Source: Leekyejoonella antrihumi (GTDB taxonomy: Bacteria > Actinomycetota > Actinomycetes > Actinomycetales > Dermatophilaceae). Taken from it: DNA of 57,688 nucleotides. A program made the position numbers and the translations under genes. Each line of letters starts with the position of its first letter. Positions within the stretch are counted from its first letter, which is position 1. The notes beneath the pieces are model-generated. The model was not told the DNA's origin and searched no databases. It worked only from the letters and a program-made list of their open reading frames with translations. The stretch lies in the NCBI RefSeq assembly GCF_007845645.1, contig NZ_VCQV01000035.1, forward strand, positions 1 to 57,688, given 5' to 3'. Shown piece after piece: positions 8,106 to 17,287 of this stretch.

Positions 8106-9767
8106 CTAGGTTCTCGACCCGGCATACACCTGACGGCCGGCGAACCAGGTCTCCTCAACCGTGGTGTCGAGCAGCTCGGTTGGGTCGACGGCGGTGATGT
8201 CGCGGTCGAGCATGACGAAGTCGGCCGACCTGCCGGTGGTGAGGGTGCCGGTGATGTCGCCCAGGCCCATCGCGGTCGCGCCGTTGACCGAGAAGATCTC
8301 GATCGCTTCCTCACGGGTGACGGCCTGCTCGGGCCACAGCGCACCGGGGAAGGTGCCGGTCGGGTCCTGGCGGGTGACGAGTCCGGCGATGGCCTCGAAC
8401 ACGTTCGGTGACTCACTGACGGGCCAGTCGGAGCCGCCCGCGACGAGGGCGCCCGAGTCCAGCAGGTCGCGGTTCGGCTGCATCCGCGCAGCTCGCTCGG
8501 GAGGCAGCACTTCGGCGATCGCCTGCGGGATCACGCCGGGAACCCACAGGAACGGGGAGATATCGGCGTCGATGCCGAGCGCGGCGAGCCGCGGTAGGTC
8601 GTCCGGTGCGATGAACTGGCCACGCGCGATGTGGTGCCGCTGGTTGGTGAATCCCTCGCCGCGGAGTCGCTCCACGGCGTCGAGCACCATGTGCACTGAC
8701 TTGTCGCCGGTGCAGTGAACTTTCGCAGAGAGACCGGCTTGCGCCCCCAGGCGCATCCAGTGCAGCAGTTCGTCGGGGCTCATCGTTGGCTCGCCGCAGT
8801 AGTGGTCGCCGTGCGCGTCAGGCAGGTACGGATGAAGGAACGCGCCGGTGCGGGCCGGCGGCACGCCGTCCAGGAAGATCTTGACGAACGTCGGCCGGTG
8901 GTGCTCGTTCGCATACGATTTCCCCCGCGCACACAGCTCCTCACCGATTGGCGCGAACCCGAAGGTCAGGTCGTTGACCAGCATGGAGGTGACGACCCAC
9001 GCGTCCAGCAGACCCTCGTCATCCAGTGACTTTAGGGTGGCCATGATGTCGGTGGACACGGCCGCATCCTGGAACGCGGTGATGCCGTGCCGGTGCAGGA
9101 TCTCGCTGCCGCGGCGCGAACAGGCCCGCTGCGCCTCGGCATCGATGCGGGCAGACTCCGGCACGGCCTGCTCCATCATTCGACCTGCCGCCTCCAGCAT
9201 CACCCCGGTCGGCGGCCCGTCTTCGCGGAGCATCTGCCCGCCCTCGGGATCCGGTGCGGACGCCGTAACCCCGGCGATCTCCAGGGCCCGGCTCGACACC
9301 CACCGGTTGTGGTGACTGTCGTCGGTCAACAGCACCGCCCGGCCGCCTGCCGCCTCGTCCAGCCGAAACCGGGCGGTGTGCGTGGCAAGCTCGCTCATCA
9401 GTCCGGAGCCCCAACTGCCGCCGATAACCCACGCGTCGACCGGCAGACCGGTCGCCTGGGCACGCACGGCGTCGAGGATCTGCGACAGCGTCGCGGTGAC
9501 CGAGAACGTCACCTCGAAGAGGTCGGCGCGCCCCGCCAGCGCGTGGTGATTGTGTACGTCGGTCAGGCCCGGCATTACGAACCGGCCAGCCAGGTCGCGC
9601 ACCTCGGTCTGGCAGGCTTGCCCTCGTCGCGGCTCAACTCCAGGCGCAACCCTTCTTCGAAGGCAACGAGAGCGTCCATAGCTCCAGCGCCTGCTCAGAG
9701 CGTCAACCCGGCACCTTCCTTGGCGGTTGCTTGAACTACTGGGTGGCCACGCACTTGGCGTACTCAT
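8106..9767 (-). CDS. YtcJ-like amidohydrolase family protein, aberrant N-terminus
   Basis: A metal-dependent amidohydrolase of the YtcJ/amidohydrolase_3 type. From RDLAGRFVMPGLTDVHNHHA, with its metal-binding HxH, to the C-terminal TGRSADFVMLDRDITAVDPT the family pattern is continuous, including KVHCTGDKSVHMVLDAVERL and ALVAGGSDWPVSE. The first 55 or so residues, however, are Arg/Ser-rich and do not resemble the beta-rich N-terminal strand set that should precede this point. The frame is open back to the ATG at 9767, but a GTG at 9602 may be the only start giving family-like sequence. The gene may therefore be truncated or rearranged at its 5' end. It is the last of four minus-strand genes, the other three of which are broken. 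Confidence 0.7.
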   Translation of the reverse strand: MSTPSAWPPSSSSNRQGRCRVDALSRRWSYGRSRCLRRRVAPGVEPRRGQACQTEVRDLAGRFVMPGLTDVHNHHALAGRADLFEVTFSVTATLSQILDAVRAQATGLPVDAWVIGGSWGSGLMSELATHTARFRLDEAAGGRAVLLTDDSHHNRWVSSRALEIAGVTASAPDPEGGQMLREDGPPTGVMLEAAGRMMEQAVPESARIDAEAQRACSRRGSEILHRHGITAFQDAAVSTDIMATLKSLDDEGLLDAWVVTSMLVNDLTFGFAPIGEELCARGKSYANEHHRPTFVKIFLDGVPPARTGAFLHPYLPDAHGDHYCGEPTMSPDELLHWMRLGAQAGLSAKVHCTGDKSVHMVLDAVERLRGEGFTNQRHHIARGQFIAPDDLPRLAALGIDADISPFLWVPGVIPQAIAEVLPPERAARMQPNRDLLDSGALVAGGSDWPVSESPNVFEAIAGLVTRQDPTGTFPGALWPEQAVTREEAIEIFSVNGATAMGLGDITGTLTTGRSADFVMLDRDITAVDPTELLDTTVEETWFAGRQVYAGSRT

Positions 9768-9803
9768 TGAAAAGCCCCGGCGCCAGGCTGGCGGAGGGCG
9801 GAG

Positions 9804-10730
9804 TCACAGGTGGGCGAGGGCGGTCTCGGCGGCGTTGTAGCCGCCTATTCCATGCACTCCGGCACCGGGCGTTGTCGCGGACGAGTACAGGTACACACCA
9901 GGTATGCCCAGTGAGTACGGGTTCGGGGTCGGCCGCGGGAGGAAGGCGATCTGCAGCGCGGTGTTCGCGCCGGAGCTGATGTCGCCGCCGACGTAGTTGA
10001 GGTTGTATGTCGCGAGGTCGGCCGGGCTGCGGGTCGAGGTGGCGAGGATCTGGTCGCCGAAGCCCGGCGCGAACCGTTCGATCTGTCCGATGATCGCGTC
10101 GGTCGCGTCACCGGGGTAGCCGTGCGGCACGTGGGCGTAGGCGTAGACGGGGTTCGCCGTCCCGATCGAGCGCGAGCGGTCGACGAGGTACTGCTGGCCC
10201 AGGAGCACGAACGGCCGGTCCGGGTCGTCCTTGAATCGGCGCGCGGTCCAGCTCGCCGGCAGGAGTGCCTTGATACCGAATCGGGTCAACGCGACCGGGT
10301 GCCTCGGCACATGGGCGAGGGTTGGAAGACCTCGGCGATGAGGTCGTCGAAGATTCGGACGGACGGGCCGAACACCCGCTCCCAGCGATCCGCGTCCAGA
10401 CCGAGGGTCTCGGTGCGCGTCATCCCGCGCACTGCGAGCCCGGCGCGGCCGTCGTCGAGCGGGTGGGCCAGATCGACCTCGGGCCACAGCCAGCGCAGTC
10501 CGTGGCGTTCGAGGCCGAGCGAGGCGAAGTACGGTGAGGCGATGCCGGTGGGGTGGAACGCCGCGCAGTCGTCGTGCAACAGGCCGGGAAGGGTCAGCTG
10601 CGAGGTTCGCGCCCCGGCCGCCGGGCCGGTCGCCCGCCTCGAGCACCGTGACCTCGAGGCCGTGCTGGGCGAGTCGGATCGCGGCGGACAACCCGTTCGG
10701 GCCGCTGCCGACCACCACCGCCGTGGTCAC
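9804..10730 (-). pseudogene. FAD-dependent oxidoreductase (phytoene-desaturase-like), frameshifted and internally deleted
   Basis: The gene begins at the GTG at 10730 with a perfect dinucleotide fold, VVVGSGPNGLSAAIRLAQHG and LEAGDRPGGRG, then shifts frame near 10612-10617 where an extra C seems present. The true continuation (TSQLTLPGLLHDDCAAFHPT) is in another frame. A second shift near 10325-10335 returns to the first frame. After LLPASWTARRF the sequence jumps directly to the C-terminal region (YAYAHVPHGYPGDATDAIIG), so about 200 residues of a normally 500-odd residue protein are missing. The stop at 9804 and the FAD-binding C-terminal segment GIGGYNAAETALAHL are retained. Its start overlaps the previous gene by 4 bp, so it was part of an operon. 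Not functional as read. Confidence 0.85.
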
Positions 10731-12540
10731 GCCTGCTGCTCCTGCTTCTGCTTCTGCTCGTCGACCTGGTTCCGGACCAAGGTCAGCGTCTCCTGGCGGA
10801 CATAACCGTCGGCCGTCCAGCTGACCTTCAGCGGAACCGGGCCGTTGGGCAACCAGGGCTGCTCCTCGATGCAGTCGGCGACGTTCCAGGTGCCGCGTTC
10901 GACGACACCCAGCGCGGCATCGATGACCCGGTACTCCTGGGTCTTCTTGTGGATCGGCTGAGACTCGACGTACATCACCACCAGGTCGCCCGGCGCAAGC
11001 TGGAGCCGCCTCTGGACCGCCGCGACCATCCGGTCGTCGTGCAGGTGCCCGTCGCCGAAGTTCCAGCCGAGGACCGTGTTGCACACGAACTCGCCCTCGC
11101 GGACGGTGCGGGAATTGAGATCGTCGAGATGGTCGAGGAGCAGCGAGTACAGGCCACGGCCCTGGCTGTGCATGCCACGCCAGCCGAGCAGCTTCTGCAG
11201 CGTCATCTCGGCATCGTTCGGCTCGTACTTCATCGCGACCAACTGATCGGTGAGGTTGGTCACCAGCGGCAGGTCCGACAGGCGTTCTTCGACCCCGGGG
11301 CGCATCGCCCAGGTTGCCGACGCCCAGTTGCCGGCATACTGCCGCAGCGAGGGCAGGAACGAGACCAGGTCGGGTCGCAGGTTGCCGATGATCGGAAAGA
11401 GGAACGCCAGCGCGAAGATCGGGATCAAACCCAGCGGGTGGGAGAAGTATAGATCGCGAAGTCACCCGGGTTGTGACCGATCCACAGGGTGATGGCGGCG
11501 AACCCGAAGAAGGCGTTCCACTCCAAGGGCACCGCCAACGGGAACGTCGAGGTGATGAACAGGTGGAAGACCAGCATCGCGATCGCCGCGACCGCGGCAA
11601 CGACGATGTTGGTGGTGAACAGCAGGACCAGGGGGATCACGATATCCACGCTGGTGCCACCGAGGTGGGCCATGAACCAGGAGAAGGAGGAGGGCCGGAT
11701 GTCCTCCGGCGCGTTCTTGTGGTGCAGGCGCTTGATGAACTTGCCGGGCATCGCCGGGCTGTTGGAGACCATCGGCGGCACCACCTTGATGAAGTGGTCG
11801 CCGAACTTCGAGATACCGGCACAGATCCACACACAGGCGATGACGACCTTGAACGCGATGACCATGTCCACGAAGCTGCCGCTGAGCAGGAAGGTGTACA
11901 ACATGATCGGCAGGTACTGCTCGGATCGGCCGGCCAGGAAGACCACCTTGTCCCGTAGGCCCATCAACGGCATCATGATGAGGATCGGCACGAAGGTCCA
12001 TCCGGGAATGCTCTGCTGGCCGGCGAACCCGGCCACATTCTCGGCGTGGACCGCCAAGGGGACGATGAGGCTCCCGAGCACGGCCAGGTAGAGCACCACG
12101 TCGCCGACAGTGCGGGTGTCGCCGCCGGTAAGCGGTACCTTTTTGCCCCAGGGCGCCATCCGAATCGTCCCGGGCCGCAGCCAGTACCGAATGTTGCCGG
12201 TCATCGGCTTGAAGTGGCCACACAGGGGTCCCCAGGCGCCGCCGAGCCCGATCACCTCCAGGAGCATCAGCCATACGGCCAGCTTCTGGTAGACCACGAT
12301 GTTGTCCCACCAGGAGGTGACGTGCAGGAAGCTGATGTCACTGGTCAGGGACGCGATCAGGATGCCGCAGGCCAGGTAGAGGCCGAGCATCTTGACGGTG
12401 TACACGACATAGAGCATCTTCGGGGTTCCGAAGTCGTCGTCGACCCAATGGGTGGACAGGATCCGGACCCGGTCGAGGAAGGAAAGCCGGACGAACTCCG
12501 ACGGTTCGACGGGCTGGGGCGAGGGGGTGAGGAATCCCAT
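10727..12540 (-). pseudogene. DUF3556 family membrane protein gene, frameshifted
   Basis: Two adjacent frames together give one DUF3556-type protein of roughly 600 residues. The upstream frame (12540 to about 11450) contains many hydrophobic helices, with GLGGAWGPLCGHFKPMTGNI and HLGGTSVDIVIPLVLLFTTN. It then runs into an early stop. The downstream frame carries LIPIFALAFLFPIIGNLRPD and a soluble C-terminal domain ending at 10727. The join lies at 11448-11451, where TATA stands in place of the TA needed to read AIYFSHPLG; a 2-bp duplication explains the shift. DUF3556 proteins are mycolata-type membrane proteins of unknown function often near lipid genes. The start is the ATG at 12540, 3 bp after the ligase stop. 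Confidence 0.82.
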
Positions 12541-12543
12541 GAC

Positions 12544-14024
12544 TCACGCTCCTTGGTGACCGCTGGCGCAACGGGTGGTGTCGAGGTCGCGCAGCGCTTG
12601 CTTGTCGATCTTGCCGACCGCGTTCTTGGGCAGAGAAACCATCAGATGGATGGCGGAGGGGACCTTGATCTTGGTCAACTTGTCGCGGCACAGGCCGACG
12701 AGCTCATACGGTTCGACGACCGCGTCCGGGTAGGTCGCCACGTAGGCGAGGGGCACCTCGCCGTACACGTCGTGCGGCGCGCCGACCACGGCGGCCTCGA
12801 GGACCGCCGGGTGGCCATGCAGGACGGTCTCGATCTCCTTGGGGTAGATGTTCTCCCCGCCCCTGATGATCAGGTCCTTGATGCGGTCGACGATCCGCAG
12901 ATAGCAGTCCTCGTCGAGAATGCCGACGTCTCCGGTATGCAGCCAACCGTCGCCCAGCGCCTGTGCCGTGGCGTCGTCCCGGTTGAGGTAGCCCAGCATG
13001 ACGTTCGGGCCCTGGATGACGACCTCGCCACGCTGACCGGTGGGCAGTATCCTGCCGTCCGACGCCATGACCTCGACCCTCTGGCCCGGAAGGGCCACGC
13101 CGACCGTGCCGAGCCTGCGGTCGCCTGCCGGCGGGTTCGCCGTGGAGGCGCAGGTGCCCTCGGTGAGGCCATACCCCTCGACCAGCGGGAAACCGAACCG
13201 TCGTTCGGTCGCATCGAGCAGCTCCTTCGACGCCGGCGCCGCGCCGCAGATCGCGAACCGGACGGAGGACGTGTCGGCGACCACGGTCGACGGCTGCGAG
13301 ACGAGCTGGGAGTAGATCGTCGGCACGGCGGAGAAGTAGGTGGGCCGCAACCGCTCGATGGCGGAGAGGAGCTCGCGAGGCTGGAACCGGTCGAGGACGC
13401 TCAGCCGGCCGCCCACGGTCATCGGGGTCAGGAAACTCACGCAGATCGCGTTGACGTGGAAGAGGGGGAGGATCAGCAGGCAGTGGTCGTCGCGGTTGAT
13501 CCCCAGATGAGTGGCCATCATGGTGGCCATCGCCGCAATGTTCGAGTGGCTCAGCATGACACCCTTGGGTCGGCCGGTGGAGCCACTGGTGTAGATCACC
13601 AGCGCGAGGTCTGTGGCCGACGTGACCGCCTCGGGCAGGTCCGTCTCGCCGGTTCGGGTTCGCCGAAGGTCATCCGCGGAAACCGCCTGGCATCCACCGT
13701 TCGGGGCGTCCGATCCTGCGTTGACGACGAGCACCGCCTCCGCGTCGTGGATCTGGAAGTCCGCCTCGTATGCCGTGAAGACCGGGTTGATCGGGGTCGC
13801 GACGGCGCCGAGTCGAGCATGGCCACCAGCAGCTCGACCCGGTTCGGCAGCATGACCGCGACGACCGACCCGCGAGCGACGCCGAGCTCTGCAAACTGCT
13901 CCGCGACCGCGTCCGCCCAGTCACCCAGCTCGGCGTAGGTGAGGGCGTTGCGGTCGTCCTGGACGCAACGACGTGCGTCGTAGGCAGCGGGACGTTGCCA
14001 GGGAAGGTAGTCGAGTGTCGTCAC
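12544..14024 (-). pseudogene. Acyl-CoA synthetase (AMP-forming, class I adenylate-forming) with frameshift
   Basis: The start at 14024 leads into ALTYAELGDWADAVAEQFAE and VVAVMLPNRVELLVAMLD, then the frame is lost near 13808-13815, where one base is missing. The continuation TPINPVFTAYEADFQIHDAE sits in a neighbouring frame and stays open to 12544. It contains the AMP-binding P-loop IYTSGSTGRPKGVMLSHSNI, VEGYGLTEGTC, the GWLHTGDVGILDEDCYLRIV motif and the C-terminal catalytic lysine region PKNAVGKIDKQALRD. Without the shift it would be a normal ligase of about 490 residues activating a fatty or aromatic acid. It heads an operon with the DUF3556 and oxidoreductase genes and diverges from a PucR-type regulator. 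Confidence 0.85.
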
Positions 14025-14233
14025 GATTCGTCTCCTCGGATCGGCAGGCCGCGATTAGTGGCCCATGAGAAAACTAGGTGCTACCGAGCCGGTGGCGCCT
14101 GTGTCCACGGACCAAAGAAGCGCAGCCGCGTTGTACCCTCCTGCCCACGGGGTCCTGGCGGTTTCGGGCTCGGGTCGTCAGACTTGGCTCACATCGGTTC
14201 CCCGCTCGGCGGAGCCACGAGAGGACGACGGGC

Positions 14234-15517
14234 ATGGCTGCGCGGACCAGCGAGGAGACTCAAAAACAGGCCCGGACCCTGATCGCAGACGTCGGAGTCG
14301 ATCTCGGCGCGCAGCTGTCGGCACTGACGTCACGTCTGTACGAGGTGCTCGCCGCAGCGGGGGAGGAGATGGCCGGCGACCGGCAGCTTCTGGACGTGCT
14401 CTACGCCAGCATCGAGAGCAACCTCGCGATGCTGGCTCAGGTCATGCGCTACGACACGCGCGTGGACGATCTGGTGGCCCCGCCTGCGGCCAGAGAGTTC
14501 GCCCGGCGTCTCGCCCAACGAGGGATTTCGTCCAACACCCTGGTTCGTGCCTACCGGCTGGGGCAACAGGCTCTGATGGATTGGGCGTTGGGCGAGTGCG
14601 TCGTCCGCTCACCGGATCTGGAGGTTGCCTACCGCGCGAGCAGGGACTTCACCGAGCTGACCTTTCGGTACATCGACACCATCTCCGAGCAAGTTGTCCT
14701 CGAGTATGAGTCGGAGCGCGAGCGGTGGATGGCCAACCGCAACACGCTGCGCGCCGCGATGCTCATCGGCATACTCGCCAATGAGCGCGTCGACCTCGTC
14801 AGCGCCGAGCAGGCGCTGGGCTGTCGCCTTCGCCAGAACCACGTGGGATTCACCCTGTGGGTCGCCGAACCCGCACCGGCCGGGGTGAACCTGCTCGAGC
14901 TCGAACGGTGCCTACAGAGCTTGGCGAAGGCGGCCGGCGGCCGCGCCGACCCGCTGTTCTTTCCTCGTGACCAGTCGAGTGCGTGGGGATGGGTGCAGCT
15001 CGGCCGCGAGCCGGGCACCATGGACCTCGAGCGGCTGGTCGCGTCCATGTCCGACACGGACCCGCACGTGTTCGCGGCGATGGGATTCCCGGCGGCCGGA
15101 CTGGACGGGTTCCGACATACCCACCTGGAGGCTCGCCGGGCCCAGGATCTGGCGCACGCTACCCGTCCCGTCGCGTGCCGGCTCACGTCGTATGCAGATC
15201 CGGAGGTGCGGATGGTGGCCCTGCTGGCCACCGATCTGGACTCGGCACGACGCATGGTCGCACGGTCATTGGGCCGGCTCGCCGTTGACAGCGAGCCGGC
15301 AGCCCGCCTCAGGGAGACCCTGCTGACGTTCCTCAACCAGAACGGCAGCTACACAGCCACCGCGGATCTCGTATACCTGCACAAGAACACCGTCAAGTAC
15401 CGCGTGGACAAGGCGATCGAAGAACGCGGCCGTCCACTGGACGTGGATCACATGGAGCTCGAACTCGCTCTGCTCGCCTGCCGCTGGTTGGGATCCGCGG
15501 TGATGCGCAACGGGTGA
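14234..15517 (+). CDS. PucR/CdaR-type helix-turn-helix transcriptional regulator
   Basis: 427 residues. The C-terminus has the PucR-type HTH, LRETLLTFLNQNGSYTATAD followed by LVYLHKNTVKYRVDKAIEER, preceded by a GGDEF-like degenerate region. The N-terminal half is helical and resembles the sensory region of actinobacterial PucR family regulators (SLYEVL-type helices, ARRLAQRGISSNTLVRAYRL). I start at the ATG at 14234 because the in-frame sequence further upstream is Arg-rich with no ribosome-binding site. It is divergent from the broken ligase operon, with 209 bp between the two starts, and probably controlled it. The gene itself is intact. Confidence 0.87.
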   Translation: MAARTSEETQKQARTLIADVGVDLGAQLSALTSRLYEVLAAAGEEMAGDRQLLDVLYASIESNLAMLAQVMRYDTRVDDLVAPPAAREFARRLAQRGISSNTLVRAYRLGQQALMDWALGECVVRSPDLEVAYRASRDFTELTFRYIDTISEQVVLEYESERERWMANRNTLRAAMLIGILANERVDLVSAEQALGCRLRQNHVGFTLWVAEPAPAGVNLLELERCLQSLAKAAGGRADPLFFPRDQSSAWGWVQLGREPGTMDLERLVASMSDTDPHVFAAMGFPAAGLDGFRHTHLEARRAQDLAHATRPVACRLTSYADPEVRMVALLATDLDSARRMVARSLGRLAVDSEPAARLRETLLTFLNQNGSYTATADLVYLHKNTVKYRVDKAIEERGRPLDVDHMELELALLACRWLGSAVMRNG

Positions 15518-15630
15518 ACCGCCACTCGAGCACCCGCCGCGCTTTGTGTCTGCGGCCGCCGAAGGTGCGCAACAACCCACTGATGGGCCACTTCGCGCTC
15601 CTATGATGACAGTCGAGGGAGCGAGGTGGC

Positions 15631-17118
15631 ATGGGCACTGGGCCGGCAGGAGTTCGGGCATGGGTTTTGGCGGTGGCGATGGTGCCTGTTGCTGCGATGG
15701 CGCTCGCGTTGCCGATGGCGCCCGCGTCCGCAGCCGGCGAGTCCGGAGTGAGCTGCGCGTCGGCGTCCACCGGCTGGCGTGCGCCGGTCGAGCAGCGCTA
15801 CGTCATCACGTCGCCGTTCGGCATGCGAGTCGACCCGATCACCCACAGGCGGCAGCTGCATGCCGGCGTCGACCTGGCGATGCTGCCGGGCGCCGGCCCC
15901 GTCGTGGCGGCTGACGTGGGCACCGTCGTGCATGCCGGGCCATACGGCGGGCTGGGCAACGAGGTCACCCTGCAGCACGCGGACGGCGTGCAGACCCTCT
16001 ACGGGCACATGGCGCGGATCGACCCGAGCATCAGACCGGGGGTCCAGGTCGCGGCGGGTCAGGTGCTCGGTGTGGAGGGGTCCACCGGGCAGAGCACCGG
16101 CGACCACCTGCACTTCGAGGTCCTCGTGAACGGCAAGCCGGTCAACCCGGTGCCGTTCATGGTCCAGCACGGTGCACCACTGACCGGGTCGGCCTCGACG
16201 ACTGCGGTCTCTGCGGGCTTTGTGCTGCCGGCGGCAGGCAAGGTACGCAAGGACAGCATCAACCAGCCGGCACTGTCGGTGCCCGCCACGATCATGGACC
16301 TGTATGTCGCGGCGGGGCAGAAGTATGGCGTGCCCTGGCCGCTGCTCGCCGGCGTGGGCATGGAGGAGACCGGGCAGGGCCGCAACAACCACGAGTCGAG
16401 CGCCGGAGCGCAGGGTCTCATGCAGTTCCTGCCGGCCACCTTCGCGCGCTATAGCGTCGATGGCAACGGTGACGGCAAGATCGACATCCACAACGACGCC
16501 GACAGCGTCTACTCCGCGGCGCACGCGCTCAGCGAGTTCGGTGTCAAGGATGGTGCGGCCGGCGTGCGGACGGCACTCTTCAGCTACAACCACGCCATCT
16601 GGTACGTCAACGACGTGCTCTACTACGCCGCCTCGTACGCGGCCGGCGCCGGCGGCATCGCGTGCACCAGTACGTCGGACGGATCAGCGTCACCGGCACA
16701 GACTGCTGGTGTGGTGGCCTGGGCGCGGGGTCAGGTCGGGCATGCCTACCGCTTCGGCTCGGATGGGCCGGACACCTGGGACAGCTCGTCCTTCGTGCAG
16801 GCGGCCTACGCAAAGATTGGTGTGCAGATCCCGAGAACAGCACAGGCGCAGCGCAACTGGCTCGCCTCCGGCCATGGCGTGCGGGTGCAGCCGGGGCAGG
16901 AGAAGGCCGGCGACCTGATCTTCGAGAACAGCTATCTCGGTCCGGACAAGATCGGCTTTGTCATGCTTGTCTCCGATCCGGGCTCCCAGCGCGGGATTGC
17001 CGCGCGCAACCCCAAGCTCGGCGTGAGCTATGCGAGCTATGCCGGTGCTGCGCAGAGCAAGCACATCTTCGAGATCTGGCGCGTCAACGCGCCGACGGGG
17101 GGATCCACCAGACCCTGA
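15631..17118 (+). CDS. Secreted M23 peptidase / lytic transglycosylase with degenerate NlpC/P60 domain
   Basis: 495 residues with a Sec signal peptide ending near PMAPASAAG. Domain 1 (about 45-175) is an M23 metallopeptidase with the zinc ligands in RRQLHAGVDLAM and TGDHLHFEV. Domain 2 (about 225-335) is a lytic transglycosylase with the catalytic glutamate in GVGMEETGQGRNNHESSAGA and GLMQFLPATFARY. Domain 3 (about 360-490) is NlpC/P60-like, but the usual catalytic Cys of the DCSSFVQ motif is Ser385 (DTWDSSSFVQAAY) and the catalytic His of HVGFV is Lys440 (DKIGFVMLV). The third domain is therefore probably a binding module. The protein would cut peptidoglycan cross-links and glycan strands outside the membrane. 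Confidence 0.88.
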   Translation: MGTGPAGVRAWVLAVAMVPVAAMALALPMAPASAAGESGVSCASASTGWRAPVEQRYVITSPFGMRVDPITHRRQLHAGVDLAMLPGAGPVVAADVGTVVHAGPYGGLGNEVTLQHADGVQTLYGHMARIDPSIRPGVQVAAGQVLGVEGSTGQSTGDHLHFEVLVNGKPVNPVPFMVQHGAPLTGSASTTAVSAGFVLPAAGKVRKDSINQPALSVPATIMDLYVAAGQKYGVPWPLLAGVGMEETGQGRNNHESSAGAQGLMQFLPATFARYSVDGNGDGKIDIHNDADSVYSAAHALSEFGVKDGAAGVRTALFSYNHAIWYVNDVLYYAASYAAGAGGIACTSTSDGSASPAQTAGVVAWARGQVGHAYRFGSDGPDTWDSSSFVQAAYAKIGVQIPRTAQAQRNWLASGHGVRVQPGQEKAGDLIFENSYLGPDKIGFVMLVSDPGSQRGIAARNPKLGVSYASYAGAAQSKHIFEIWRVNAPTGGSTRP

Positions 17119-17287
17119 CCGAACCTTCTCCTGCACGCTGCACCCGGGGTGATACCTGTCGATGTGATGCGCTCCCAACCGAGCCGACACCACAGAGCCT
17201 AATATCCGCGCGCACGACGATGCACTACCTCAGACGCACCATGAGGGCGCGCCGGATGATCAGGAACAGAAAGGCTAGGCGACTCCA

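Noticed and set aside
13596-13670. Continuation of the first acyl-CoA ligase frame past the frameshift (Arg/Ser-rich sequence)
   Set aside because: The conserved ligase sequence continues in another frame, so this stretch is out-of-frame translation, not a real C-terminus.
12046-13938. Plus-strand 630-codon frame opposite the ligase and DUF3556 genes
   Set aside because: Composition (Asp/Gly/Arg/Val) is that of an antisense shadow, and there is no ribosome-binding site or known domain.
15511-16593. Long minus-strand open frames opposite the cell-wall hydrolase
   Set aside because: They are Arg/Gly/His-rich shadows of the plus-strand gene, which has clear domains; high GC opens all frames.
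17119-17287. Possible cyclic-di-AMP (ydaO-type) riboswitch before the beta-helix gene
   Set aside because: The bases GGTGATACCTG caught my eye, but the conserved core could not be traced and the gene context is not decisive.
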